NCBI GenBank assembly: GCA_049472395.1
Contig: JBLIRR010000015.1
Location: 62,001-126,000 of the forward strand
Length of the DNA: 64,000 nt
Reading direction: 5' to 3'
Origin: JBLIRR01 sp049472395
GTDB taxonomy: Bacteria > SZUA-182 > DTGQ01 > JBLIRR01
Under the pieces are notes generated by a model. The model searched no databases, had not been told where the DNA came from, and worked only from the letters and a program-made list of their open reading frames with translations. The position numbers were made by a program, and so were the translations under genes. This document shows positions 18,592 to 27,600 of the stretch, one piece after another (the stretch's first letter is position 1; each line of letters begins with the position of its first letter).

Positions 18592-19500
18592 ATGGTAAAA
18601 AATTTCGCATCTTGTGAAATAAGGTTTACCTCGCATCTTGAGCCAATAATCCCAAAGGAGATAAAAGAATTAGAGAAGATCGCGATATGCCAAAGAATTA
18701 ACCAAAATTATAAAGAAGCAGGATTTAATAATGCAAAACTAGCAAACTGGTATGAAAGACAAAATGAGAAAATTTTGAGAAATAGTCAGAAATTAGCTGG
18801 TGATTTTTATTTCAAAGCAGGGGAGTGTTTTATGTTATGCAGTCAAAATGATATTCCCGGACCAAATTGGCATGAATTAGCGAGCCTGCAATTTCTTAAA
18901 TCAGTTGAATCCCATTTAAAATATGAAGAAGATCTTTTTTTTCATAAGAAAGCTTTTCATTTGATGATCCGTGAACTTCAACAACTTCCCAAAGAGGGGC
19001 GCCTCATGTTTAATAGAGTTCTTGAGGCTGAGAAAATGAGCCAGCATCTTATTCAGATTCACTATAAGAGAATTATTAAAAAACTTGAAGAAAAGAATAT
19101 GATCAATGAATGCGATTTGCTAACAAAAGAGTATTATGAGTGGACAGCAAATAATTCCACAAGTCTAATTCGCAAAATATTATATTGGTTTTGGGGATTA
19201 ACAAGCGGGTATGGAACGAATGTTGTCCGATGGATTTTTTCTTGTATTATGGTGATCGCATCATATGCAGCTATTTATTATTTTAGCAATCTTGAAACTG
19301 AAGTTCATCTCATAGGAATAGACAAATTAATAGAGCGAATTTATTTTAGTGTGGTTACCTTTACTACATTAGGATTTGGAGATATTCTTCCTAAACACTG
19401 CTTTGGAATGTGCACAGTGATAACAGAAGTTATTCTCGGAAATCTGATGTTTTTTGTGATGATAACTATTTTAGGAAAAAAGATATTCAGAAAATTATAA
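18592..19500 (+). CDS. Two-helix potassium-channel-like protein with large N-terminal helical domain (copy 1)
   Basis: 302 residues. Residues about 1-195 are predicted soluble and helix-rich (repeated amphipathic blocks, ANWYERQNEK, AGECFMLC, PNWHELASLQF), reminiscent of TPR/alpha-SNAP-like packing, but no known family is recognised. The pore module follows: TM1 about 210-232, pore helix and filter TTLGFGD at 258-264, TM2 about 272-295 (Ion_trans_2 type). TLGFGD is a variant of the TVGYGD potassium filter. A paralogue lies at 53042-53977. It is convergent with thioredoxin, separated by two bases. Confidence 0.8.
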   Translation: MVKNFASCEIRFTSHLEPIIPKEIKELEKIAICQRINQNYKEAGFNNAKLANWYERQNEKILRNSQKLAGDFYFKAGECFMLCSQNDIPGPNWHELASLQFLKSVESHLKYEEDLFFHKKAFHLMIRELQQLPKEGRLMFNRVLEAEKMSQHLIQIHYKRIIKKLEEKNMINECDLLTKEYYEWTANNSTSLIRKILYWFWGLTSGYGTNVVRWIFSCIMVIASYAAIYYFSNLETEVHLIGIDKLIERIYFSVVTFTTLGFGDILPKHCFGMCTVITEVILGNLMFFVMITILGKKIFRKL

Positions 19501-19502
19501 TC

Positions 19503-19835
19503 CTATTGGGATATAGCAGTATTCAGCATATTTTGTAAGCTTTCTTTACTCTGGGCACCGACCATTTCATTAATTATTTGGCCATTATTGAACAATATAA
19601 GTTTTGGAATAGAACGAATACTATATTGAATGGATTTTTCATGATTCTCATCCACATTAATTTTCCCTATTTTTACTTTACCAGCGTATTCTTGGCTCAT
19701 TTCTTCCAAGAGTGGGGCGATCATCTTGCATGGTCCACACCATGGTGCCCAAAAATCGACTAAAACCGGCAATTGGGCTTTTATAACTTCATCTTCAAAA
19801 TTGCTATCTGTAATAGTGATAATATTATGCCCCAT
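19503..19835 (-). CDS. trxA: Thioredoxin
   Basis: 110 residues, standard size, with active site WCGPC (Cys33, Cys36), FWAPWC context and the cis-Pro loop in RSIPKLILF. It reduces protein disulfides in the cytosol. The start has GGAGGG at good spacing. It follows the TPR membrane gene by 30 bases and may be co-transcribed with it. Confidence 0.95.
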   Translation of the reverse strand: MGHNIITITDSNFEDEVIKAQLPVLVDFWAPWCGPCKMIAPLLEEMSQEYAGKVKIGKINVDENHEKSIQYSIRSIPKLILFNNGQIINEMVGAQSKESLQNMLNTAISQ

Positions 19836-19865
19836 ATCATTGGTCCCTCCATTTAGTGGTAAATG

Positions 19866-20585
19866 TTATTGAACAACTCTTTGAAACCGCACACGGGATG
19901 GATTTCTTATTCGTTGTTTTACTACGATTTTCTCTTGCATTATTAATGTCCATAAATCTTTATATGCTTTCATCTTGAGTTTTTGGTTGTTCTGTAAAGC
20001 ACGAAGATTTTTCTTAATTCTCTCATCTTGAGGAAGTTTCTTTTGAGCTTTATTTAATAAAACAATTGCTTCATCTCTTTTTCCTGCTCTGTCAAGGCAG
20101 TAGGCATATATTGACCATACAAAGCTTTCTTTGGCATTAGTACGAAGGGTTGTTTTAAATGTTTTATTCATTTTTTCATATTCACCCCTTTTAGAATAGA
20201 TAAAGCCAAGCATGCATTGCGAAAGATATTCAGTTGATATCCCTTTTTTTAGGTAGCTTTCAGCATTTTTTATATCCCGCTTACAATAATAAATCTGTCC
20301 AAGGTGGGAATTAAGTTGAGATGAAATAAAAGGATGATAATGTTTATATTTGTAACCTGTTTTGATCATAGAAATAGCCTGATCCATCCGGTTTTTGCTT
20401 AATTCTTTTTGAGAAAATTCTAATATAGATGTTATTTTTTTTAATATAATTTTTGCAAAAATAACAAATGAAATACCGGTGCATAGTAAAGCGATGATAA
20501 GGCTCACGTAGAGAGGAAGTCCCATTGAAGAGGCAAAATAAAATATACCTAAGCCTATACCCACACTTGCCAAAATATTTATCAT
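19866..20585 (-). CDS. TPR membrane protein
   Basis: 239 residues. Two hydrophobic helices (about 3-22 and 26-46) are followed by TPR-like repeats from about 60 to 200 (IKNAESYLKKGIS, AYCLDRAGKRDEAIVLL) and a basic C-terminal tail with RNPSRVRFQR. It is probably an inner-membrane protein with a cytoplasmic helical scaffold. It lies between pcrA and trxA on the same strand. The family is not recognised beyond TPR. Confidence 0.65.
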   Translation of the reverse strand: MINILASVGIGLGIFYFASSMGLPLYVSLIIALLCTGISFVIFAKIILKKITSILEFSQKELSKNRMDQAISMIKTGYKYKHYHPFISSQLNSHLGQIYYCKRDIKNAESYLKKGISTEYLSQCMLGFIYSKRGEYEKMNKTFKTTLRTNAKESFVWSIYAYCLDRAGKRDEAIVLLNKAQKKLPQDERIKKNLRALQNNQKLKMKAYKDLWTLIMQEKIVVKQRIRNPSRVRFQRVVQ

Positions 20586-20649
20586 TTATTTTCCTCTCTC
20601 TACTTAATAATTTGTAACTTTTGTAACTCCTATTATATACAATAATTTT

Positions 20650-22857
20650 TTAAAACGCCAGTGTGTTATCCCGCAATTCTTGTCGGTTTTGCGTTAAGAT
20701 TTTCAACTTAGCATATTTGGCCAAAAGGCGTTTATAATGTCCGTTAAAATCGACTATTAATTGCATTTTGTCCTTCTTTCCGTCTGTTTTTCTTATTATT
20801 CCACGACCAAATTTTGAATGATATACAGCAGAGCCGATTGAGTATAATTCATCAGTAGAAGTATTTTTATCTCTGCTCTCGCGATTTGTCCCAAGTGGAT
20901 GTTGGACTGAATAGATGTAATGGTTGGGAATTTCATCCAGAAAACGTGATCTTTTATTATATTGCAAAGTACCAAAAATATTTCTTCTCGCAGCCCAGGA
21001 CAAAAGAAGCTTTTTTTTGGCCCTTGTCATTCCAACATAACATAGCCTCCTTTCTTCTTCAAGTTCAGCTGTCGTGTTTAAAGAACGCCTGTAGGGAAAA
21101 AGGCCTTCCTCCATGCCAGCTATAAAGACGACAGGAAACTCCATGCCCTTTGCGCTATGAATAGTCATTAATGTTACTCTTCCCATTACTGTATCTTTAT
21201 ACTCGTCCGTCTCGCTTACCAGGGCTACTTGATCTAAAAATTTAGCGAGATTATTATTTCCTGAAGGATTATTTTTATCAAATTCTATAGTAGCTGATAC
21301 CAATTCATCTATATTTTCCATTCTGGTTGTAACAAGATCTGAGTTTTCCTTTTCAAGATATGTTTTATAATCACTCTTTTCTAATATATTTTTCAGGAAT
21401 GGTGTTATTTTACCAGAGGCAGAGGGATTATTAATTTGATTCATAAGCAGAAGAAAAAATTTTTGTAAACGGCTACGAATTGCAGAATTGATAATGGAAG
21501 TCTCATCTGATTTGCTAATCACTTCAATTGATTCAAAAAGCGATAATTTATGCTCTTGTGCATAAGAATTTAACCGTTCAAGAGTAATTCCCCCTATACC
21601 TCGAGGTGGAACATTAATAATTCTGCTGAGACTGATATCATCCTTAGGATTATTGATTACTCTTAGATAGGCAATAAGGTCTTTTATCTCCTTTCGTTCA
21701 TAAAAGCGGAGCCCGCCTACTATTAAGTAAGGAATTCCCGCATTTCTTAAAGCCTCTTCAATAATACGTGATTGGGCATTTGTACGATATAAAACAACAA
21801 AATTTCCATAGTGAGGAAATGATGAGGCATAATTATGCTTAATTGAGCCACAGATAAAATTAGCTTCTTCATGGCCGTTACAAGCGGAAAAACAATAGAT
21901 CTTTTCCCCAATTTCATTCTTTGTCCATAGCTTTTTTTTCTTCCGTGTTTCATTATTGGAAACTAAAGCTTCTGCTGCTGCTAAAATTGTGTGTGTAGAA
22001 CGATAATTTTGTTCGAGGTATACTATTTTTGTCCCCGGATAGCGATTTTCAAAATTCAACACATTTTTAATCTCAGCCCCACGCCATTTGTAAATGGATT
22101 GATCATCATCCCCAACAACGCAAATGTTTTTATATTTTTGAGCAAGCAAGTCCAAAAAAGTAGATTGAGCATAATTTGTATCTTGATATTCATCTACCAA
22201 AATATAGGGTAGCTTCTCGTGATAATACTCAAGGACGTCTGGAAACGCTCTGAAAAGATCTACACATTGTATGATTAAATCTGCAAAGTCCAAACCGTCA
22301 TTTTTTTTAAGATAGTCTTCATACATTGAATATAAAAGCGCAACCTTTTTTTGAAAAAAATTTTGAGCTTGTTCTTCATACTCCCTGCAAGAGATCAGAT
22401 TATTTTTTACTCGATTTATTTCAGCAAGAACAGAGGAGGATGTAAGCCCTTTTTCTGGTAAATTTGCTTCTTCAATACATTTCTTCATAAGAGAAATCTG
22501 ATCCGACTTATCAAATATGAGAAAGTGCCCTGATCGATCTAGTTTTTCGCTATGATTTCTCAGGATTCTCACACATGCAGCGTGAATGGTGCTGATGAAG
22601 ATTTTTTGTGCCTTATCACCTAATAATTCTGAAAGGCGAGTTTGCATGGTTTCAGCAGCCTTATTAGTAAAAGTAACGGCGAGTATATTCCAAGGATTCA
22701 TACCCATAACCTTCACAAGATAGGTTATTCGGTAGGTAATTACACGTGTTTTCCCAGACCCAGCGCCAGCAAGAACTAATAAAGGACCGTGTATATGTGT
22801 AACAGCCTCTAATTGAGAGCGTGTTAATGATTGTTCAAAACATAATTCAGGATCCAT
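20650..22857 (-). CDS. pcrA: UvrD/PcrA-type superfamily 1 DNA helicase
   Basis: 735 residues. Motif I GAGSGKTR (31-38), motif Ia TFTNKAAETM, motif II ILVDEYQDTN, motif III VVGDDDQSIYKWRGAE, motif IV LEQNYRS, motif V VTLMTIHSAKGMEFPVVF and motif VI CYVGMTRAKKKL are all present, so the enzyme should be active. The C-terminal tail contains GRGIIRKTDGKKDKMQLIVDF, the tudor-like domain that binds RNA polymerase in PcrA. It is a 3'-5' helicase for repair and replication-transcription conflicts. A 160-base leader and promoter lie upstream. Confidence 0.95.
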   Translation of the reverse strand: MDPELCFEQSLTRSQLEAVTHIHGPLLVLAGAGSGKTRVITYRITYLVKVMGMNPWNILAVTFTNKAAETMQTRLSELLGDKAQKIFISTIHAACVRILRNHSEKLDRSGHFLIFDKSDQISLMKKCIEEANLPEKGLTSSSVLAEINRVKNNLISCREYEEQAQNFFQKKVALLYSMYEDYLKKNDGLDFADLIIQCVDLFRAFPDVLEYYHEKLPYILVDEYQDTNYAQSTFLDLLAQKYKNICVVGDDDQSIYKWRGAEIKNVLNFENRYPGTKIVYLEQNYRSTHTILAAAEALVSNNETRKKKKLWTKNEIGEKIYCFSACNGHEEANFICGSIKHNYASSFPHYGNFVVLYRTNAQSRIIEEALRNAGIPYLIVGGLRFYERKEIKDLIAYLRVINNPKDDISLSRIINVPPRGIGGITLERLNSYAQEHKLSLFESIEVISKSDETSIINSAIRSRLQKFFLLLMNQINNPSASGKITPFLKNILEKSDYKTYLEKENSDLVTTRMENIDELVSATIEFDKNNPSGNNNLAKFLDQVALVSETDEYKDTVMGRVTLMTIHSAKGMEFPVVFIAGMEEGLFPYRRSLNTTAELEEERRLCYVGMTRAKKKLLLSWAARRNIFGTLQYNKRSRFLDEIPNHYIYSVQHPLGTNRESRDKNTSTDELYSIGSAVYHSKFGRGIIRKTDGKKDKMQLIVDFNGHYKRLLAKYAKLKILTQNRQELRDNTLAF

Positions 22858-23022
22858 AAAATAATACTAGGCACCTGCTGGCGCGACGGCAAAATTGGCT
22901 ATCTCGATTTTTGAATATGAAATCCAAGGATTCATATTATGAGGTTATATTCATAAAATAATTGCTTCATAATTAAAGTGTGCACTATAACAGGAAACAC
23001 CTCCTCACAATTCAGTAACTTC
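22858..23022 (-). other. pcrA leader region: hairpin, unpaired strong Shine-Dalgarno and possible 17-codon upstream frame
   Basis: No standard gene is present. Reading the minus strand, a strong GAGGAGGTG (23006-22998) is followed, 12 bases later, by GTG at 22985, which opens a 17-codon frame ending TGA at 22932. That spacing is long for initiation. An imperfect inverted repeat (AATATGAAATCC against GGATTCATATT, 22914-22938) lies just after. The pcrA ATG at 22857 itself lacks a clear Shine-Dalgarno. Leader control is possible but unproven. Confidence 0.3.
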
Positions 23023-23051
23023 ATAATATCATAAGAAAGAGCACAATGCAA
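23023..23051 (-). promoter_or_regulatory. Predicted promoter of pcrA
   Basis: Minus strand: TTGCAT (23051-23046), 17-base spacer, TATTAT (23028-23023). The predicted start near 23016 gives a leader of about 160 bases. A copy of the dispersed pre-promoter element ends 13 bases upstream of the -35 box. Confidence 0.5.
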
Positions 23052-23060
23052 TTATTAAAG

Positions 23061-23127
23061 ACTACCCACTAATGCTTATTATGCCGCACTCTAAGAAGTA
23101 CAAGGGATTTCTCCTCGCCGACAAAGC
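23061..23127 (-). repeat. Dispersed pre-promoter element, copy C
   Basis: On the minus strand this contains GGAGAAATCCCTTGTACTTC (23113-23094) and GGCATAATAAGCATTAGTGG (23083-23064 region). Both blocks match, in the same order and with similar spacing, the elements upstream of ileS (59256-59364) and proA (54061-54170). This is the most diverged of the three longer copies. It points toward pcrA. Confidence 0.5.
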
Positions 23128-23154
23128 AATTAACCATAATAATCGTTCCACAAC

Positions 23155-24045
23155 CTAGTCTGGCTTCAGTTCAAATATACCTTGATCCAAAAGAGCCCCA
23201 TTATATAAAGCCGTAGCGGTATATGATCCGGCTATGGTTATCTCTCCTAAAGCATCGATTAAAACTTCTCCATTAAGCAAAATATTACAATCGTCATCAA
23301 TTAAAACTTCTATAAAAACACCGTTGCCAGTTATGGTACCGGTAAAGTCGGAAAGGCCTTGGCCTTGAATAAGAAAATCTTTAAATTTTATACCACCCTC
23401 AAGGACAATACCTTCCTGATCAATTTCACATTTTTTAATATCACCGTCGTCGTTACGAAGCGTGCTTTCCCAATCACCCGTATAGTCTCCTTCAATATCG
23501 AGTATGACAGCAGCAGCAGAATAGGTCGTTACATTAGGCCTGTATGGATTCGTTATTGGTAAAGGATTAGTAACAGGAGCAGCTGCAAAAGGAACCGATG
23601 TAAGACTCGGTAAGTAGTAATTGGTTGCGGCTGATGAATATGCGGGATTAGCAGTAATAGAAGGATAATAATATCCGCTCGTTGTCGCCGTGGGGTTAAA
23701 GTTCGTGAAAGGCAAATAACTTCCCGTAATACTGGCGGTCGAAGCTGTTGAAGGCAAATAAAATGAATTAGTGTTATACGAAATAGTTGAGGGTGCATCA
23801 GTTGAATAATAAGGAACACTGGGGATAGTCTGAGTTAATGGGGCGGAATTAGGTACATAAAAAGAGGTAGTGAGGATTGATGAAGGTACAAGAGTGTTCA
23901 CATATGAAGTTGTAGGAAAATAACTGCTAATAGTATTGTTAAAATAAGGAGCAAAAGGGAATTGCGCATAACAAATATATGATCCAAATCCTACAATTAA
24001 TCCTATCACAAAACATATTGTAAATGTTTTTTGAAAATTAGTCAT
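23155..24045 (-). CDS. Secreted low-complexity protein, unknown function
   Basis: 296 residues; ATG with AGGA upstream. A hydrophobic signal segment spans about 9-27 (ends YAQ). Residues about 30-175 are rich in Ser, Thr, Tyr, Pro and Ala with recurring words (YYPS, YLPS, NPLPITNPY). Residues about 180-296 look like a small beta-strand domain with alternating GDYTGDWES, GTITGNGVF, GEITIAGSYTAT and FEL at the end. No family is recognised. The low-complexity stretch after the signal peptide parallels the larger protease at 6227-8437. Likely exported; function unknown. Confidence 0.6.
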   Translation of the reverse strand: MTNFQKTFTICFVIGLIVGFGSYICYAQFPFAPYFNNTISSYFPTTSYVNTLVPSSILTTSFYVPNSAPLTQTIPSVPYYSTDAPSTISYNTNSFYLPSTASTASITGSYLPFTNFNPTATTSGYYYPSITANPAYSSAATNYYLPSLTSVPFAAAPVTNPLPITNPYRPNVTTYSAAAVILDIEGDYTGDWESTLRNDDGDIKKCEIDQEGIVLEGGIKFKDFLIQGQGLSDFTGTITGNGVFIEVLIDDDCNILLNGEVLIDALGEITIAGSYTATALYNGALLDQGIFELKPD

Positions 24046-24228
24046 AATAATGTCCTACCCATTTTATAATGTTGTTTAATTACATCCTAATAAGTGTATC
24101 ACCTCCTAACCAGTCAATAAGCATTAATTTTCAGTCTTTTCTCCTCTCTAATTAAATTGTCTAAAACTAGACGCTTTATATGTATGATAAACTATTTATA
24201 TAGTGTAATTAATAGTTTTCGTTATTGT

Positions 24229-24256
24229 CGTTTTTTGCATACCCTATGCCAAAACG
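24229..24256. promoter_or_regulatory. Near-perfect dyad upstream of the giant-protein promoter
   Basis: Arms CGTTTTTTGCATA and TATGCCAAAACG face each other around a CCC loop, ending 25 bases before the -35 box. It is in the divergent region between the minus-strand low-complexity gene and the giant gene, so it could be an operator for either. No T-tract follows, which argues against a terminator. Confidence 0.4.
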
Positions 24257-24281
24257 AATAAATAATAAATAAGCCCTTTTC

Positions 24282-24311
24282 TTGACATATAATTGCAATA
24301 TCTAGTATATT
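24282..24311 (+). promoter_or_regulatory. Promoter of the giant repeat-protein gene, with long leader
   Basis: TTGACA (24282-24287), 18-base spacer, TATATT (24306-24311). The ATG is at 24626, so the transcript would carry a leader of about 305 bases. That leader is very AT-rich and shows no recognised riboswitch consensus. The gene's own ribosome site AAGGAGAT is good. Confidence 0.6.
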
Positions 24312-24625
24312 TTTTATAAGACTATGTATATTTTAAAATCTATCTATGCGACCAATAAATAAATATAAAACTATTGAGAAGCCGTATATATTTTATGTCT
24401 TAGCATTCGATGTTTTATAACTGAATATTATTGATAATTTTTGCTGTTGATATTTTTTAGAAAAGTATACGGAATAATTATTGCATATATTATATGACAA
24501 GTATATGCTAAGAGAGCTGCAAGAAATTTTTAGTAATATATTATATCTAATTGATTTATGAAGATTATGCCTACTTATGAGGTAAACAGCTATTCTTCAA
24601 AAGGAAGATTAAGGAGATAAATAAC

Positions 24626-27600
24626 ATGAAGAAATTGATTATTATTTTTACAGTGGTGCTGCTCATATTAATCGAATTGAAAATAAATCCTGTTTTCCCT
24701 GCTGGTTCAGTTGTTCTGGATTGGGTAGGAGTGGATTTGCAAAATCAAAATTATTATACCGATGGAGTTAATCCGGATAGTGGCATTGATGGTGACCAAT
24801 TTGACTTTCGCATAAAGTATGTTGCTCTTGACAACGCCGCGCCCTCTATAGCGCAGCTTTGGATAGACAGGAATGGTGACGGGGATTATAATGATACAAA
24901 TGAGCGCCATACCATGGCTGAGTATGATACAAACGATAAAACATATAGTGAGCCAGAGGGAAAGATATATCAGTATCTTACTATCATTAATTATAAAGGC
25001 AGCTTAAGTGTTCCTTATACATTTTATTTTAAAAGTACTTCAGGGTCGTCTGCGTATTCTCAAGAAAAATATATTTCAGTCTCTCCGGGCGATAATTATC
25101 CGAGGCTCACATGGACGGGTGAAACAAATTTTGAGAATGATGGTGTGCATAGAGAAAATATGAGGTATATCTTTCATATTACCTATATTCATAACACTTT
25201 TCAGGATGATATGACTCCATTCAGAGCAGAGGTGTGGATTGATATAGATGATGATGGCGGCTATGAGAGTGATGAGAAATTTACCATGGATAGTTTTAAT
25301 GAGGCTTCCTATGATGAAGGGAGGATATTTGAGTATATTCATGGAGAGGGAATTACATTTGATGATGATGAGGAGCATACTATTGCCTACCGTTTTTATT
25401 TTGAGGATGATTATAATGGAACGATAGCGATAGGGGCGGAAGATATTGTGGGTGACCCAACGGATGAAACGAATAATACATTTACTGTTACCGGCGAGCC
25501 AGAGCAACCAGGCACCGCCAAACCTACCCTTTATTTTTATAGGGCAACAGGTTATCAAAATGATGGTGTTCAGCCTGGTGAGGATGGAGAAGGGGGAGAT
25601 GGTGGCACACAATTTACCTTTAAGGTGACCTATCAAGATGCGGAACTCAAAGAATCCCCTGGCAAAGCCCAAGTGTGGATAGATATTGATAATAACGAAA
25701 AATATGATTCATATGAAAAATATAATATGCAAATTATTGGCACAAATGACAGTGAGGGCGAATTTCACTATCAAGCTACGAAAACGATATATTATGCAAG
25801 AAATACTCCGACAGACGATGATGATATCTCTTTCAGATTCTATTTTGAAAATCAAGACGGGACGGTTGCTATAGATGATCCGGATTATGACGGTGATCCA
25901 ACAGATCCGGCTGAAAATGATTTTGATATGGACAAAGCGGGGTATCAACCAGAGATTAGTTGGCCTCAGGATGATGTGAATAAATGCGTAAGTATTGATC
26001 CTGAGAGTGGAGATTATAGCTTTACAATTATCTATAAGGACGAGGATAATGTCGCACCTTTAGAGACATCTCTCTACATTGATATAAACAAAGATGGCGA
26101 CTATACGAAAGGGGAACGTCGCACAATGGTGAAAGATCCCAACAATGATGACTTTGATGGTACTGATGGCCCGGGTGTTGCGTATATTTATTCTACCAGT
26201 TTTGATCCGAATGCCATTGTGAAGGGAGAAAATTATTCTTTCCGTTTTCTTTTTCATGATGGTAAAAACATCGCCTCGGGACCGCCCAATGAAGATAATA
26301 CCTTTCAGTTTATCAATGATGCGCCGACACTTACTCATACTGGCACACACTTAATTGTAAATGGGGGTCAATTAGTTCATTTTACAGTAAACTATAAGGA
26401 TAAAGAGAACAATCCCCCTCTTGTAAGAGAACTATGGTTGTATGGCTATGGGGATGGGGATTTACAAAATATAGACCGTATTGAAATGCAGGCGGTAGAC
26501 CCCAATGATTATGACTATATGAACGGCAAGGATTATACAGTGGAGAAGAGATTCTATTACTGTGGGGTTGAGCCTAATGAGGATGTAATCAATTATAGCT
26601 ATCATTTTGAGGACAAGTATAATCTGGCAGAGGATGCAAGTGGAGATAATTTTACAATTACAGTTAAAAAGGTTGGCACTACACCTAACCTTGGGTGGTG
26701 GGGTGAGACAGGATTTGAAAACGATGGCGTGCATCCTAATCTGATTGATGGTCTCAATGGATTTTTTAAATTCAAAATCAATTACAAAGATCCAGATAAT
26801 CAGGCGCCTCTGTTTTCCCAACTGTGGATAGATACTAATAATAATGGATTATATGATAGTAGTGAACGATATGCTATGGTCCCAAGTTCAACACAGAGCA
26901 CTTTTACCGAATGGAGAAGTTATTATTATATAATATGGATTTCAGCGATTGATGAGTCTAAGGCAAATACCTTTCATTACCGTTTCTACTTTAATGATGG
27001 GGCAAATATGGCACAGAATGTTGATACTGTTGCCCTGCCTGTTGTTCATGTGGATAATAATGATCCTTATATAAAGGTAAATATAGAAAAATCAAAACCA
27101 GAGCTGTCCTGGGTTGGCGAGGAAGGCTTTGAATCAGACGGCGTTGATCCTGACACCGTTCAAGCGGGAGGGCCTGCTACTTTTCGAGTACAATATGCAA
27201 GTTCCGAGGGGATGGCCCCTCAAGATAAGCATGTTTGGATCGATTTGGATGGTGATGCTGCATTTGAACCTGATGAAAAATATTCCATGTTCAGAGAAGG
27301 GGATGTCAATGAAGATCCTAATTACAGATTAGGAGTTATTTATGGGGTTCAAATGCCAATTTTTTACAATGGTACTCAAAATTTAAAATATAAATTTCAT
27401 TTTTCCGATAGAGAGTATTCTGCCGTGGGAGTTGCTGCTGCTGAGAAACTATTTTCTGTTAGCCCAGGGGGTATCATTCCTCAGATTTCCTGGGGTGAGG
27501 ACACAGTAAAAGGGCTTAATTTCAATAGAGAAACCAATAATGTATGTTTTAGTGTAGAATATCAGGATGGTGATGAGGCACATGTTGTGGTTCCATTTGT

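Noticed and set aside
22861..22905. Further copy of the dispersed element next to the pcrA start
   Set aside because: Resemblance is limited to a short AATTTTGCC-like word; too weak to distinguish from chance.
24312..24625. Cyclic di-GMP or other riboswitch in the giant gene's leader
   Set aside because: No GEMM, cobalamin, TPP or SAM consensus words could be found by eye; AT-rich with no strong conserved stem.
25076..25672. 198-codon minus-strand frame within the giant gene
   Set aside because: It is antisense to strongly conserved repeats; Ile-rich composition reflects the repeat codons, and no start signal is present.
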